Positions 9,022-17,379 of a stretch of DNA of 64,000 nucleotides are shown piece by piece (position 1 is the stretch's first letter; every line of letters starts with the position of its first letter). The position numbers and the translations under genes were made by a program. The DNA comes from Faecalibacterium sp. I4-1-79 (lineage in GTDB: Bacteria > Bacillota > Clostridia > Oscillospirales > Ruminococcaceae), in the NCBI RefSeq assembly GCF_023347235.1, contig NZ_CP094467.1:2728001-2792000 (forward strand). The letters run 5' to 3'. The notes beneath the pieces are model-generated. The model had not been told where the DNA came from. It ran no database searches and saw only the letters and a list, made by a program, of their open reading frames with translations.

Positions 9022-9050
9022 TTGTATTCAAAAATATTTTTTCTGCATCG

Positions 9051-10322
9051 TTACGCATTCAGGCGGGCAAACGCCTGCCGGACATCGCCGGAGAAATACA
9101 GCGTACCCAGTGCGCACACCGGGCCTTCGCCGCCCAGTTCTTCTGCGCGTGCCACACCGGCCTCGATGCTGTCCGCAGCCTCGGCAGTGCAGCCGTAGGC
9201 ACGGATATGCTCCGCCAGCGTCTGCGCCGGCATGGCGCGGGGGTTGTGCGCCGTCACGGTCACGAACCGCTCGGCCAGCGGTGCCAGCAGCGCCAGCATC
9301 TCGTCCACATCCTTGTCTGCCATAATGCTGACCAGAAAGACGAATTTCTGCCCGGGGAAGCGGTCTTTCAGGCTCTGCACCGTGGCGCGCATCCCGTGGG
9401 CATTGTGACTGCCGTCCAGCACAAAGGCAGGGCTGTGGCGCAGCAGCTCAAAGCGCCCGGGCCAGCTTACCTGCTCCAGTCCGGTGCGGATGGCGCTTTC
9501 CGGGATGTTCCAGCCCTGCTGCCGCAGCACCCGCAGGGCGGTGATAGCCAGTGCGGCGTTGCGGGGCTGATAGCTGCCGATGAGCGGCAGCCGCACCCCG
9601 TCCAGCCCGTCAAAGCTGAAGGTAACTGCATCCAGATCCCCGCCGGTGATTTGCAGCTTTGCAAAATCCACCTCAGTAAAGGGGGCGCTGTGCTCTGCCG
9701 CCACCCGGCGCAGCACGGCGTCTGCCTCCGGTGCGCCGCCGTAGCTCACCACCGGACAGCCCGGCTTGATGATGCCCGCCTTGGCAGCGGCGATATCTGC
9801 CAGCGTGGGGCCCAGCTCCTTGACGTGGTCCATGCCCAGTGCGGTGATCACCGCGCAGGCAGGCTTTTCGATAACATTGGTGGAATCCAGCGTGCCGCCA
9901 AGCCCCACCTCCAGCACCACGATATCGCACTGCTGCTGCGCAAAATAGAGCATCCCCAGTGCGGTGATGATCTCGAACTCGGTGGGCACATCCTCCATGG
10001 CATCGGCGGCAGGCTTTACCTGCTCCACCAGCTTTACCAGCGCCTCGTCCGGGATCTGCTGCCCGTTGATCTGGATGCGCTCGTTGAACCGGTTGATGAA
10101 GGGCGAGGTATACAGTCCCACCCGGTAACCGGCGGCTTGCAGGCAGGAAGCCAGCATTGCCGCCGTGCTGCCCTTGCCGTTGGTCCCCGCCACATGGACG
10201 AATTGCAGCTTTTTGTGCGGGTCGCCCAGTGCAGCCAGAAGGGTGCGGGTGCGGGTAAGCCCGGGCTTATGCCCCGCCCACTGCACCGCATGGATGTATT
10301 CCATTGCCTGTTCGTAGTTCAT
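9051..10322 (-). CDS. folC: Folylpolyglutamate synthase / dihydrofolate synthase
   Basis: A 423-residue Mur-ligase-type enzyme that adds glutamate to folates (and dihydropteroate, if bifunctional), trapping them in the cell. The P-loop is in HVAGTNGKGSTAAML near residues 43-57, the folate/Mg loop follows with SPFINRFNERIQING, and the Mur-ligase C-terminal domain contains LDGSHNAHG and DKDVDEML. Length and motif order match FolC. It lies downstream of folT on the same strand, but about 500 bases of repeat sequence separate them, so it may no longer be read from the folT riboswitch promoter. Confidence 0.93.
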   Translation of the reverse strand: MNYEQAMEYIHAVQWAGHKPGLTRTRTLLAALGDPHKKLQFVHVAGTNGKGSTAAMLASCLQAAGYRVGLYTSPFINRFNERIQINGQQIPDEALVKLVEQVKPAADAMEDVPTEFEIITALGMLYFAQQQCDIVVLEVGLGGTLDSTNVIEKPACAVITALGMDHVKELGPTLADIAAAKAGIIKPGCPVVSYGGAPEADAVLRRVAAEHSAPFTEVDFAKLQITGGDLDAVTFSFDGLDGVRLPLIGSYQPRNAALAITALRVLRQQGWNIPESAIRTGLEQVSWPGRFELLRHSPAFVLDGSHNAHGMRATVQSLKDRFPGQKFVFLVSIMADKDVDEMLALLAPLAERFVTVTAHNPRAMPAQTLAEHIRAYGCTAEAADSIEAGVARAEELGGEGPVCALGTLYFSGDVRQAFARLNA

Positions 10323-10407
10323 AGATACTGCCTCGATTCAAGATCACGATTTAGAATGCGCTCCGCTTCGCTCTGCGCAAAAATAGCGGAAAGAAGATTT
10401 TTAATTT

Positions 10408-10443
10408 GGGGTTCTGAAAAGCCTGCGGGCTTTTCAGAACCCC
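10408..10443 (+). repeat. 16-4-16 hairpin family member H1
   Basis: The arm GGGGTTCTGAAAAGCC, loop TGCG and its exact complement are followed by TTTTTCACAGGAGGGG. Both flanking genes are on the minus strand, so here the element is not placed as a terminator for either. Confidence 0.9.
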
Positions 10444-10525
10444 TTTTTCACAGGAGGGGTCGTAACGGGAAACGGCATTTGCAGCACCGCTTTCTGCGAA
10501 AGCGCGGCGCTGCGGGCGAGCGCTT

Positions 10526-10800
10526 GCTCCCCCTCGGGGGAGCTGTCGCGTAGCGACTGAGGGTTTTTTAATGGAGAAGCGAAAAAAGCGTTAAAGCGAT
10601 AGCGCCGACTGGCGCAGCGCTAGCTTTTTTGTGCTTCGACTTCTTCTTTAGGATTGTTAAGGGCGTGTAGCCCTTGACCCGTTGCGGGGTGGGTGGAGTT
10701 CAGAGGTAGGGAGGGGGGAGTCGGAACACCCCTCCCTGCCTCTGGCCCAGCGGAGCGTCCCTGCACACTGACGGCAAGCAGAAAGTTACCCCTCGGAGCG
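10526..10800 (-). repeat. Long dispersed repeat, copy A
   Basis: About 275 bases, near-identical to 36145-36420 in the same orientation. Both copies lie immediately after the stop codon of a minus-strand membrane-protein gene. They include the motif CCCCCTCGGGGGAG, a hairpin ending in TTTTTT at 10582-10630 and a run of GGGAGGGGGGAG. Confidence 0.9.
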
Positions 10801-10828
10801 TAGTGCATCTCCCGGCTGAGAGAATCTC

Positions 10829-11341
10829 TTACTTCTTTGCCAGCTTCATCAGGCTGCGGTTTTCCAGCAGGATGCGCAGCAGCACAACGTTCACGGCGCT
10901 CAGGATGAGGGCATTGGGGATGCGCACCGCCAGCGTTGCCCACGGGTAGCCGTAAAACAGACGCAGCGCCAGCGAGGTGATGACCATAGAGCCCACAAAA
11001 TGCCCCAGCAGCACGCTGGCTGCAAGCCGCAAATTTGTGGAAAGGCTGCTCAGCTTCTGCCACGCAAAGCCCGCCACTAAGCCGATGGCACCCGCACCCA
11101 GCGTGATGAGCGGGTTGATGGCGTAGCCCGCCAGCACACCGCCGATGATATCGGCCACTGCGCCCACCGCAAAGCCTGCGCCGGGGCCAAACACCACCGC
11201 CGCCAGCAGCACCGGCAGGCTGCCCAGATTGAACCGGACGAAGCCGGTGGAGATGCTGAGCACACGGCTGAACACAATGCTCATAGCCACCAGCAAAGCC
11301 AGCATGGTCAGGGTACGCACCGAAGTTTTTTTGTCGTTCAT
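10829..11341 (-). CDS. folT: Folate ECF transporter substrate-binding S component
   Basis: A 171-residue integral membrane protein that captures folate for an energy-coupling-factor importer; the shared EcfA/EcfT module must be elsewhere. It has six hydrophobic helices with the S-component pattern FNLGSLPVLLAAVVFGPGAGFAVGAVADIIGG. The true start is the ATG at 11341 with AGGAGG upstream. The frame runs 49 codons further up, but those overlap the riboswitch terminator. The tetrahydrofolate riboswitch in its leader and folC downstream identify folate as the substrate with good confidence. Confidence 0.9.
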   Translation of the reverse strand: MNDKKTSVRTLTMLALLVAMSIVFSRVLSISTGFVRFNLGSLPVLLAAVVFGPGAGFAVGAVADIIGGVLAGYAINPLITLGAGAIGLVAGFAWQKLSSLSTNLRLAASVLLGHFVGSMVITSLALRLFYGYPWATLAVRIPNALILSAVNVVLLRILLENRSLMKLAKK

Positions 11342-11381
11342 TGTAGTTGTCCTCCTTAAAAAGGAACAGCAGGCAGGACGC

Positions 11382-11422
11382 AAAAACGCCCTCCCCTGTG
11401 ACAGACCGCACAAAGGAGGGCG
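11382..11422 (-). terminator. Riboswitch expression-platform terminator upstream of folT
   Basis: On the minus strand CGCCCTCCTTTGTG pairs with CACAGGGGAGGGCG and is followed by TTTTTG. It stands between the tetrahydrofolate aptamer and the folT ribosome site, where folate binding would end transcription. Confidence 0.85.
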
Positions 11423-11485
11423 TGAATTCCAACAACATTCACTTCCGGGCAAAAACCGCAGACGGCTCTCGCCTGCACCCAAGTC

Positions 11486-11590
11486 CATGCAGCAGCGGGA
11501 TGCAGACCCTGCACCGCGGTCAATACCTTCGTCCGCAGCACAACTCCCCGTTGATGCGGCACTTAACGCGCAGGGTCTTACTCTGTTGAT
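11486..11590 (-). promoter_or_regulatory. Tetrahydrofolate (THF) riboswitch aptamer
   Basis: The minus strand reads AGAGTAAGACCCTGCGCGTTAAGTG near the 5' end (stem written in part) and GGTGCAGGGTCTGCATCCCGC near the 3' end. These match the conserved cores of the THF riboswitch (GCGUUAAGUG, and GGUGnn...GCAUCC) and pair with each other through GACCCTGC/GCAGGGTC. Its place before folT, with a terminator downstream, is the classic arrangement. Confidence 0.9.
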
Positions 11591-11596
11591 GATGCC

Positions 11597-11625
11597 ATTA
11601 TAATCCTTTTTTTACCGCACTGCAA
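11597..11625 (-). promoter_or_regulatory. Promoter of the folT riboswitch transcript
   Basis: On the minus strand TTGCAG (11620-11625), exactly 17 bases and TATAAT (11597-11602) precede the aptamer by about 8 bases. Confidence 0.8.
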
Positions 11626-11789
11626 GCGCTCAAACAGACATCTTTGCCAAAGGGTCGTTTTTATTTTTGGCAGTGTTGTATAAACGTAGGACTTTTACCC
11701 GCCTGCCTCCCTCTTTTCTTTTGGTGCAGAACGTGGTAAGATGAACACAAGATACCAAAGGGGAAACTGCCCCGGAAAGGAAATTTTCC

Positions 11790-13484
11790 ATGAAATTCAG
11801 CGAAATGACCTATACCCGCCCGGACATCAACGCCCTGCTGGCACGGTGCAAGCAGCTGGCCGCCAAGGCCGCCGATGCGCAGGACGGCGACGCCCTCATT
11901 CAGGTGTACTACGAGCAGAGCCGCGCCTTTGCGGACTACACCACCGCCTCCCAGCTGGCCAACATCCACTACACCTGCGACACCCGCGATGCCTACTGGA
12001 AGGCTGAGCAGGACTTTTTTGATGCCAACGGCCCCGCTGTGACCAACGCCAGTGTGGAGATCAGCCGGGCATTTCTGGCAAACCCCTATGTGGATGCCCT
12101 TACCGAGCACTTTGGCACCACCTGCGTAGCCGGTATGAAGAACGCTGTGCTGGGCATGGACGACCGCACCGTGGAATTGCAGCAGGAGTTCAACGCGCTG
12201 GTCAGCCAGTACCAGCAGATCTACGGCGGCGCACTGGTGGAGCTGGACGGCAAGCAGCTGACCATCCCCCAGCTGGGCCCCTACAAGGAGGATCTGGACC
12301 CCGCCGTGCGCCGCGCCGCCTACGAAGCCGAGGCCGGGTACTTTGACGCCCACCGGGACGAGCTGGACGCATTGTACACCAAGATCGTCAAGAACCTGAA
12401 TCAGCAGGCCAAGGTGCTGGGCTACAAGGATTACAGCGAGCTTTCCTATGTGCGCATGAACCGCATCGGCTACGGACAGGCCGAGATTCAGGCGTTCCGG
12501 GATCAGGTTGCCCGGGACGTTGTGCCCGAGCTGCAAAAAGTGATGGCCATGCGCGCCAAGCGCACCGGCATCACCCACCCCACCTTTACCGACCTGCCCA
12601 TCATCTTCAAGGACGGCAATCCCAAGCCCATCCCGGGCTATCAGGCACGCATGGACGCCGCCCGCACCATGTACCACGAGCTGAGCCCCGAGACTGCCGA
12701 GTTCATCGACTTTATGCAGGACAACGAGCTGTTCGACGTGGAAAGCCGCCCCGGCAAGATGTCCGGCGGCTACATGACCAGCCTGCCCAGCTACAAAGCA
12801 CCCTTCATCTTTGCCAACTGGAACGACACCTCCGGCGATGTGGACGTGCTGACCCACGAGTGCGGCCACGCCTTTGAGGGCTATGTGGCCGAGCGCGACC
12901 CCAACGTGCCTGCCGATCTGGAATGCCCCGCCATGGAAAGCGCCGAGATACACTCCATGGCCATGGAGTTCCTCACCGCGCCGTGGCACCACCTGCTGTT
13001 CGGCAAGGACACCGAGAAGTACGCCCTGCTGCACGCCGAGGACAGCTTTGTGTTCCTTGCCTACGGCTGCGCCGTGGACGAGTTCCAGCATATCATGTAT
13101 CAGAACCCCGACCTGACCCCCGACCAGCGCAACGCCGAGTGGCTCAAGCTGGAAAAGAAGTACCGCCCGTGGATCGATTTTGACAACCTGCCCTTCTATG
13201 GCCGCGGTGCCGGTTGGCAGCGCCAGCTGCACATCTACGAGTGCCCCTTCTACTATATCGACTACTGCCTGTCCACCATGGCAGCCTTGCAGTTCTTCCT
13301 GCTGAGCCTTGACGACCACAAGGACGCATGGGAGCGCTACCTCAAACTGGTGCGCCGCGCCGGTCTTGCCAGCTACACCGAGCTGCTGCAGACCGCCGGG
13401 CTGAAGGTACCCTTTGAGGAAGGCAGCATCAAGGGCATTGCCCAGCAGATGACCCGCTGGCTGGAAGAGCATCAGGTGGGCTAA
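11790..13484 (+). CDS. Oligoendopeptidase F family zinc peptidase (M3)
   Basis: A 564-residue cytoplasmic M3 metallopeptidase that cuts short peptides. The zinc motif HECGH is at residues 356-360 and the third ligand region MESAEIHSMAMEF lies about 30 residues later, as the family requires. A Tyr/Gly-rich substrate segment (NLPFYGRGAGWQRQLH) is present near residue 475. Length matches clostridial PepF. The ATG at 11790 has GGAAAGGAAA upstream. It stands alone between the divergent folT leader and a secreted-protein gene with its own promoter. No signal peptide is present, so peptide recycling inside the cell is the likely role. Confidence 0.92.
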   Translation: MKFSEMTYTRPDINALLARCKQLAAKAADAQDGDALIQVYYEQSRAFADYTTASQLANIHYTCDTRDAYWKAEQDFFDANGPAVTNASVEISRAFLANPYVDALTEHFGTTCVAGMKNAVLGMDDRTVELQQEFNALVSQYQQIYGGALVELDGKQLTIPQLGPYKEDLDPAVRRAAYEAEAGYFDAHRDELDALYTKIVKNLNQQAKVLGYKDYSELSYVRMNRIGYGQAEIQAFRDQVARDVVPELQKVMAMRAKRTGITHPTFTDLPIIFKDGNPKPIPGYQARMDAARTMYHELSPETAEFIDFMQDNELFDVESRPGKMSGGYMTSLPSYKAPFIFANWNDTSGDVDVLTHECGHAFEGYVAERDPNVPADLECPAMESAEIHSMAMEFLTAPWHHLLFGKDTEKYALLHAEDSFVFLAYGCAVDEFQHIMYQNPDLTPDQRNAEWLKLEKKYRPWIDFDNLPFYGRGAGWQRQLHIYECPFYYIDYCLSTMAALQFFLLSLDDHKDAWERYLKLVRRAGLASYTELLQTAGLKVPFEEGSIKGIAQQMTRWLEEHQVG

Positions 13485-13537
13485 AGACAAGCGAAAGGCG
13501 TTTCGTGACTGCGGCAGGGCGTTTCGTGTCAGTTTTC

Positions 13538-13565
13538 TTGCTTTTCCGCCGGGCTGCGGTATACT
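13538..13565 (+). promoter_or_regulatory. Promoter of the secreted protein gene at 13611
   Basis: TTGCTT (13538-13543), a 16-base spacer and TATACT (13560-13565) lie 45 bases before the start codon. Confidence 0.6.
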
Positions 13566-13610
13566 GAAACCAGCATCATCCCCTTCGAGAATGGAAAGGA
13601 GTACCGACTT

Positions 13611-14279
13611 ATGAGATCTTCCCGTTTGTTCCGGCGCGTCATCGCCGGTCTGTGCGCTGCCGCCATGCTGTGCAGCGGCATGGCCGCTTCGGCTGCTGCG
13701 CCCGCACTGCCCGCCGCCCCCGCTGCGGTGGAAGCCACCAACGCCGCCCCCAGCGATGCCGAACTCAAGACCGCTTTTTCCAAGTTCACCATCACCTACG
13801 ACGAGGAGGCCGGCGGCTGGGATTTTTCCTCTCCGCAGGAGCAGGCCAGCATGGATAAAAAGTCCTGCGGGCTGTACCCCTATATGTTCTTGCAGGACGA
13901 TAGCATTGCCTTTAATATGATCCTGACCTATGTGGGCAGCAAAAAGCTGGACATCAAAACGGTCAACGTATCTGCTGATGACGAGCTGTACACCTTTACC
14001 TGTGACGAGGAGTACGGCGGCGGCTACGATCAGGATCTGGGCTGCTGGTTCGATCTGGAGCTATTCCAGCTGAGTGACGAGGAGGTCAGCCTGCTGAGCG
14101 AGTGGTTGAACGCCAAGAGCGTCACCGCCGTATTCGTTGGCCGGGACGGCACCACCCAGAGCTATGCCCTGACCAAGGAGAACCGCACCGCCATTCAGGA
14201 GATGGTCACCGCCTACAACCTGATGCTCTCCTCCACCGTGGAGCAGTGTGAGCCCATCCTGACCAGTCTGGCAAAGTAA
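13611..14279 (+). CDS. Secreted hypothetical protein, 222 residues
   Basis: I do not recognise a family. The first 28 residues (MRSSRLFRRVIAGLCAAAML...) form a clear Sec signal peptide with an AxA cleavage site near ASAAAP, followed by an Ala/Pro-rich linker to about residue 45. The mature part is acidic, with FTITYDEEAGGWDFS and DDSIAFNMILTYVGSKKLDIKTVNVSADDELYTF, suggesting a small beta-rich domain, and a helical C-terminus. No cysteine lipobox is present, so release or wall association is likely. AAAGGAG precedes the ATG. Its own promoter lies upstream. Confidence 0.8.
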   Translation: MRSSRLFRRVIAGLCAAAMLCSGMAASAAAPALPAAPAAVEATNAAPSDAELKTAFSKFTITYDEEAGGWDFSSPQEQASMDKKSCGLYPYMFLQDDSIAFNMILTYVGSKKLDIKTVNVSADDELYTFTCDEEYGGGYDQDLGCWFDLELFQLSDEEVSLLSEWLNAKSVTAVFVGRDGTTQSYALTKENRTAIQEMVTAYNLMLSSTVEQCEPILTSLAK

Positions 14280-14360
14280 CTGCATTTCCAGAGTCCCCGG
14301 AGCGTCTGCGGATGCTCCGGGTTCTTTTTTGCGAAATTTCAATTTTTTTGCAAAAAATGC

Positions 14361-14389
14361 TTGCCAAACCAGCAAAGCTGTGCTATACT
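14361..14389 (+). promoter_or_regulatory. tRNA-Thr promoter
   Basis: TTGCCA (14361-14366), 17 bases and TATACT (14384-14389) precede the tRNA by 16 bases. Confidence 0.75.
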
Positions 14390-14405
14390 AATTGAGCTGT
14401 GATGT

Positions 14406-14481
<76 letters not shown>

Positions 14482-14486
14482 GCTTA

Positions 14487-14522
14487 ACCGCCCCGAAGTC
14501 TTAGGACTTCGGGGCGGTTTTC
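14487..14522 (+). terminator. tRNA-Thr terminator
   Basis: CCGCCCCGAAGTC, loop TTAG, GACTTCGGGGCGG and TTTT. A closely similar hairpin follows the second tRNA-Thr at 54886-54912. Confidence 0.9.
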
Positions 14523-14581
14523 GTTTTCCTTTCAGCCGCATTGCAAAGAAATACCGCCGCACAGCTGTGCGGCGGTATTTT

Positions 14582-15433
14582 TCATTCTTCCTCGTCGGGG
14601 ATATTCTCTGCATCCAGCAGATACTCGGTCTCGGTCTGCTGTTCCATCTGCTGCTCTGTCCAGTCCAGCTGCACAGCGCCGCTCAGGTCCAGCGAATAGT
14701 CCTCGGTATACAGCAGACTACCGGTGTTCAGGCTGCTTTCCGCCGGGCTGCGGGCATCCCATGCAAAGTGCAGATTTTCCGGCGGCACGGTGCACTGCTT
14801 TGCCAGTGCGGTCAAAGTGTAGCAATCCCGGGCAAAGGCAGCGGCGCTGTCGTAAGGGCCGAACAGCTCCACGGTCAAGGTCAGGTAGACATCCCCGGCG
14901 GGCAGGGCGGCGGCCTGCTGCAAGGTTTCGGTCTGCGGGCCGCTCAGGAACATTCTGCCGCTGATATCCCGGATGGCAATATCCTGCGCATCCTGCTTGC
15001 AGGCGGTGTACAATTCGTCAATGGCCTGCGTACTCAGCCGGTTCATGACTTGCTGTTTTTCGGGTGTCAGCTCGTCAAACATCACGGGCAGCATCGCCAT
15101 GCAAAAGCAGCCCGCCATCAGCACCAGACAGACCAGCACGGACACAAAATCGTACTTCCAGCGGCCGGGGCGGGCGGCAAAGAAGAGCACCTCGCATCCC
15201 AGCAGAACCAGCGCCACCGCCGGGGCAATTTTCAGGGTCAGCTGCACATCAAAGCCCGGCACGAAGAAATACAGCAGGAAGAACACGCCCGCCGCAATGA
15301 GACACGCGCCCAAGGTCAGGCTGCCCACCCGGCGCAGGGGCTTTTCAGCGGGTCGTTTTTCTGCCGGTTTCTGCTCCGGCGCGGGCGCACTGCCCGGCTG
15401 TGCCGTCAAAGGGGTCTTATTCTGCTCGGTCAT
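14582..15433 (-). CDS. Hypothetical membrane protein of the sigma/anti-sigma operon
   Basis: About 283 residues of unknown function. A Pro/Ala/Lys-rich cytoplasmic N-terminus (to about residue 38) is followed by three hydrophobic helices to about residue 120. After these comes a soluble alpha/beta domain of 160 residues (ending YLLDAENIPDEEE), probably outside the cell. The ATG at 15433 was chosen because GGAGG lies six bases before it, while the ATG two codons upstream touches that site. It overlaps the preceding gene's 3' end, so the two are translationally coupled. The last gene of a four-gene operon led by a sigma factor; it may be an envelope sensor or effector, by position only. Confidence 0.75.
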   Translation of the reverse strand: MTEQNKTPLTAQPGSAPAPEQKPAEKRPAEKPLRRVGSLTLGACLIAAGVFFLLYFFVPGFDVQLTLKIAPAVALVLLGCEVLFFAARPGRWKYDFVSVLVCLVLMAGCFCMAMLPVMFDELTPEKQQVMNRLSTQAIDELYTACKQDAQDIAIRDISGRMFLSGPQTETLQQAAALPAGDVYLTLTVELFGPYDSAAAFARDCYTLTALAKQCTVPPENLHFAWDARSPAESSLNTGSLLYTEDYSLDLSGAVQLDWTEQQMEQQTETEYLLDAENIPDEEE

Positions 15434-16142
15434 CGTCATCCTCCGCAGGGGTTTCGTTCTGTTCTGCGTCGGTCACCGGCTCCCCCAGCAGTGCCGAAAG
15501 CTCCGGCATGGCAAAATGGGCGTCCGTGTCCGCGGTGTCCGCGGCATCCTCTGCATCCTCTGCCTGCGGCGCAGCCGTGTAGGCGTGGAAGTCCTCGGGT
15601 TCCTCCTCGGGGGGCTGCTTGCCCTTTTTGTTTTTCGGGCCGCGCACCAGCCACATACCGCACACGATCAGCGCCACGCAGACCACGATCTGCGGCAGGG
15701 CATCCAGCATCAGGTAGATGGCGCGGAAAACCGGGTTATCCTGTCCCCAGCGCCACATCACATCGCCCAGCACCCGCATGATGATATTGTTGTAGAACAC
15801 GATGGCGCCCAGCGCGATGAGCCCCCAGCCCACCAGCTTGTGGCTTTCGCCCATGAACTGGGTCATGCGGGCATCGTGCCAATTAAAGTGCACCAGATAA
15901 TCGTCCTCCGGGGCTTTTTCTGCCGCCAGCTGCGCGCGGAGGTTCAAGGTATCGAAAAAGCTGTACATATACACAACGATGCAGCCGACTACCAGTGCGT
16001 CCAGCCCCGTGGTGCTGCCTAGGATAATGAACAGGCAGAACATGGTGATGAGCGAGAGCCCCCGCTTCATATAGCCCTGATACATCTGCCCCGCACCGGG
16101 GATGCAGGCAAACAGCAGGGTCAGGATCCCGTTTTTCTTCAT
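15417..16142 (-). CDS. Hypothetical multi-pass membrane protein (TM2-like start)
   Basis: About 241 residues. The N-terminus GILTLLFACIPGAGQMYQGYMKRG resembles the TM2-type double helix with its PGxGQxYxG turn. Further helices follow around residues 30-60, 105-130 and 155-180. The C-terminal 65 residues are cytoplasmic and strongly acidic (EEEPEDFH, ending PAEDDDDRAE). The ATG at 16142 has GAGGG nine bases upstream; an ATG five codons earlier has none. It follows the anti-sigma gene by 11 bases and overlaps the next gene. Function unknown; the operon suggests a role in the same signalling pathway. Confidence 0.75.
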   Translation of the reverse strand: MKKNGILTLLFACIPGAGQMYQGYMKRGLSLITMFCLFIILGSTTGLDALVVGCIVVYMYSFFDTLNLRAQLAAEKAPEDDYLVHFNWHDARMTQFMGESHKLVGWGLIALGAIVFYNNIIMRVLGDVMWRWGQDNPVFRAIYLMLDALPQIVVCVALIVCGMWLVRGPKNKKGKQPPEEEPEDFHAYTAAPQAEDAEDAADTADTDAHFAMPELSALLGEPVTDAEQNETPAEDDDDRAE

Positions 16143-16153
16143 AATCAGTTCCC

Positions 16154-16675
16154 TCATTTCTCAGTGGTGTCTGCACTGCGGTGCAAAAGCGCATCCAGTG
16201 CATCGGATAGTTTTTCGGTCAGCTGTTTTTTATCCTCTATGGGCTTGCCCAGCGGAGCGGTGGATTGCTGCGGCGCTTTGTCATTCACCGGCTTGCCCAG
16301 CAGCTCCGGTTCGGTCTGCTGGGTGGTCTGCGGCAGCCATGTATTCAGCTGCTGCCCGGTGTGCAAGATCTGTTCCAGCGTACCGGTGCGCCACAGCGTC
16401 AGCGCCAGCACGGCGGCTACGGTGGCCACAGCGGCGCGTCCCCATGTGTTCTGCATCAGCCGTATCCAGATGGTGCCCATCACCGCGCCCCGGGCGGAGC
16501 GCGGCGGCTGCTCCAGCACATCGTCGGTCAGCAGAGCGGTGTAGCGGTCCATGCAGCGGTCGCAGTAGGCAAGGTGCTCGGCGGCTTCCAGCCGCTGCGT
16601 TTCGTCCAATTGTCCACCGACCAGTGCCTGTAAGCCTTCCTCGCTCAGACAGCCTTTTACGTCAAACAGTTCCAT
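16154..16675 (-). CDS. Zinc-finger anti-sigma factor
   Basis: A 173-residue single-pass membrane protein predicted to hold the cognate ECF sigma factor inactive. The cytoplasmic N-terminus carries the ZAS motif as HLAYCDRCMDRY (HxxxCxxC) around residues 35-46. One membrane helix lies near residues 88-106 (AAVATVAAVLALTLW), and the outer C-terminal part is polar and low in complexity (QQTEPELLGKPVNDKAPQQ). Its start at 16675 has AAAGGAGG and overlaps the sigma gene by 14 bases, so the two are translated together, as is usual for such pairs. Confidence 0.88.
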   Translation of the reverse strand: MELFDVKGCLSEEGLQALVGGQLDETQRLEAAEHLAYCDRCMDRYTALLTDDVLEQPPRSARGAVMGTIWIRLMQNTWGRAAVATVAAVLALTLWRTGTLEQILHTGQQLNTWLPQTTQQTEPELLGKPVNDKAPQQSTAPLGKPIEDKKQLTEKLSDALDALLHRSADTTEK

Positions 16676-17207
16676 GTACGCTCCTCCTTTCACAGGGTAT
16701 GCGGTCGTTTTGCAAGATCTGCTGCGCCAGCATCTTTTTGGCGCGGTAGACCTGCGCTTCCACCGTTTTGGGCGGTCGGCCGCACAGTCTTGCAGCTTCG
16801 GCCATGGTGTGCTGCTCCAGCAGCACCAGACGGCAGGGCGTACAGTAGGGCTCGCGCAGGTTTAAGATCATCCCGGTAAGCTCCTCCTCGCCCAGCGCAT
16901 CCAGCACCTGCTGTTCCGGCTGCATACCGGGCGGCGCGCCCTCCAGTGCCAGCACCTCGTCGCCGGGGGTGTTCATCTTGCGCACCCATGCGCTGCGCAG
17001 ATAGTCTTTGGCTTTGTTGGCCGCGATCCGCGCCAGCCATTGCTTTTCAAAGCCGGGCGGGCAGCGGTCGATGGCCCGCCACGCCGCCAGAAAGGTCTCC
17101 TGCGTCAGATCCTGCGCTTCCTGTACATCCGGTACCAGCTGGTGGCAGACCGTGTACACGAGCGCCTGATATTTCTGCACCATCGTGCTGAATTCCTGTG
17201 TTGTCAA
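16662..17207 (-). CDS. ECF-type RNA polymerase sigma factor
   Basis: An extracytoplasmic-function sigma factor of about 181 residues. Region 2 is visible as MVQKYQALVYTVCHQLV...DLTQETFLAAWRAI, and region 4 as LREPYCTPCRLVLLEQHTMAEAARLCGRPPKTVEAQVYRAKK, the DNA-binding helix-turn-helix. The start is uncertain: a TTG at 17207 with AAAGGAGG 12 bases upstream fits best, and the open frame extends to 17393 without a ribosome site. It leads the operon with the zinc-finger anti-sigma factor and two membrane proteins, and is divergent from birA. The stress it senses is not evident. Confidence 0.88.
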   Translation of the reverse strand: MTTQEFSTMVQKYQALVYTVCHQLVPDVQEAQDLTQETFLAAWRAIDRCPPGFEKQWLARIAANKAKDYLRSAWVRKMNTPGDEVLALEGAPPGMQPEQQVLDALGEEELTGMILNLREPYCTPCRLVLLEQHTMAEAARLCGRPPKTVEAQVYRAKKMLAQQILQNDRIPCERRSVHGTV

Positions 17208-17379
17208 CGCGCTGCACGGCCTCCTTTCCGGTCTTGGATGCGCTGCTCTGCGCCGCCCTTCTGTCTTTAATACGAGAGAGCGGCGGCAGTTCCTGCAAAA
17301 AACTAAAATATTTTCAAACTTTTTCTTCTTCCACAGATATGGTACAATAGCAGTATAGCACACAGGGAGGATTTTCGCC

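Larger units (their letters stand above)
10346..10828. repeat. Composite intergenic element A between folT and folC
   Basis: This 483-base gene-free stretch starts with CACGATTTAGAATGC. It carries a small hairpin whose loop holds TCCGCTTCGCTCT, then the 16-4-16 hairpin at 10408-10443, a GC-rich middle and a right module (10526-10800) nearly identical to 36145-36420. Its right end, read on the other strand (GAGATGCACTACGCTCCG), resembles the left end in inverted orientation. The layout is like a MITE or a nest of small mobile repeats. Its insertion splits an otherwise natural folT-folC pair. Confidence 0.8.

Noticed and set aside
10620-11438. Open frame joining the folT region to a repeat-encoded tail RSAGPEAGRGVPTPP, and its twin at 36239-37189
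   Set aside because: The upstream parts are out-of-frame shadows of folT and the MFS gene. The shared tail comes from the repeat, and changes between copies alter amino acids, so coding is not supported.
11661-13490. A 609-codon open frame antisense to the oligoendopeptidase
   Set aside because: Same reason: no start signals and a composition unlike real proteins here.
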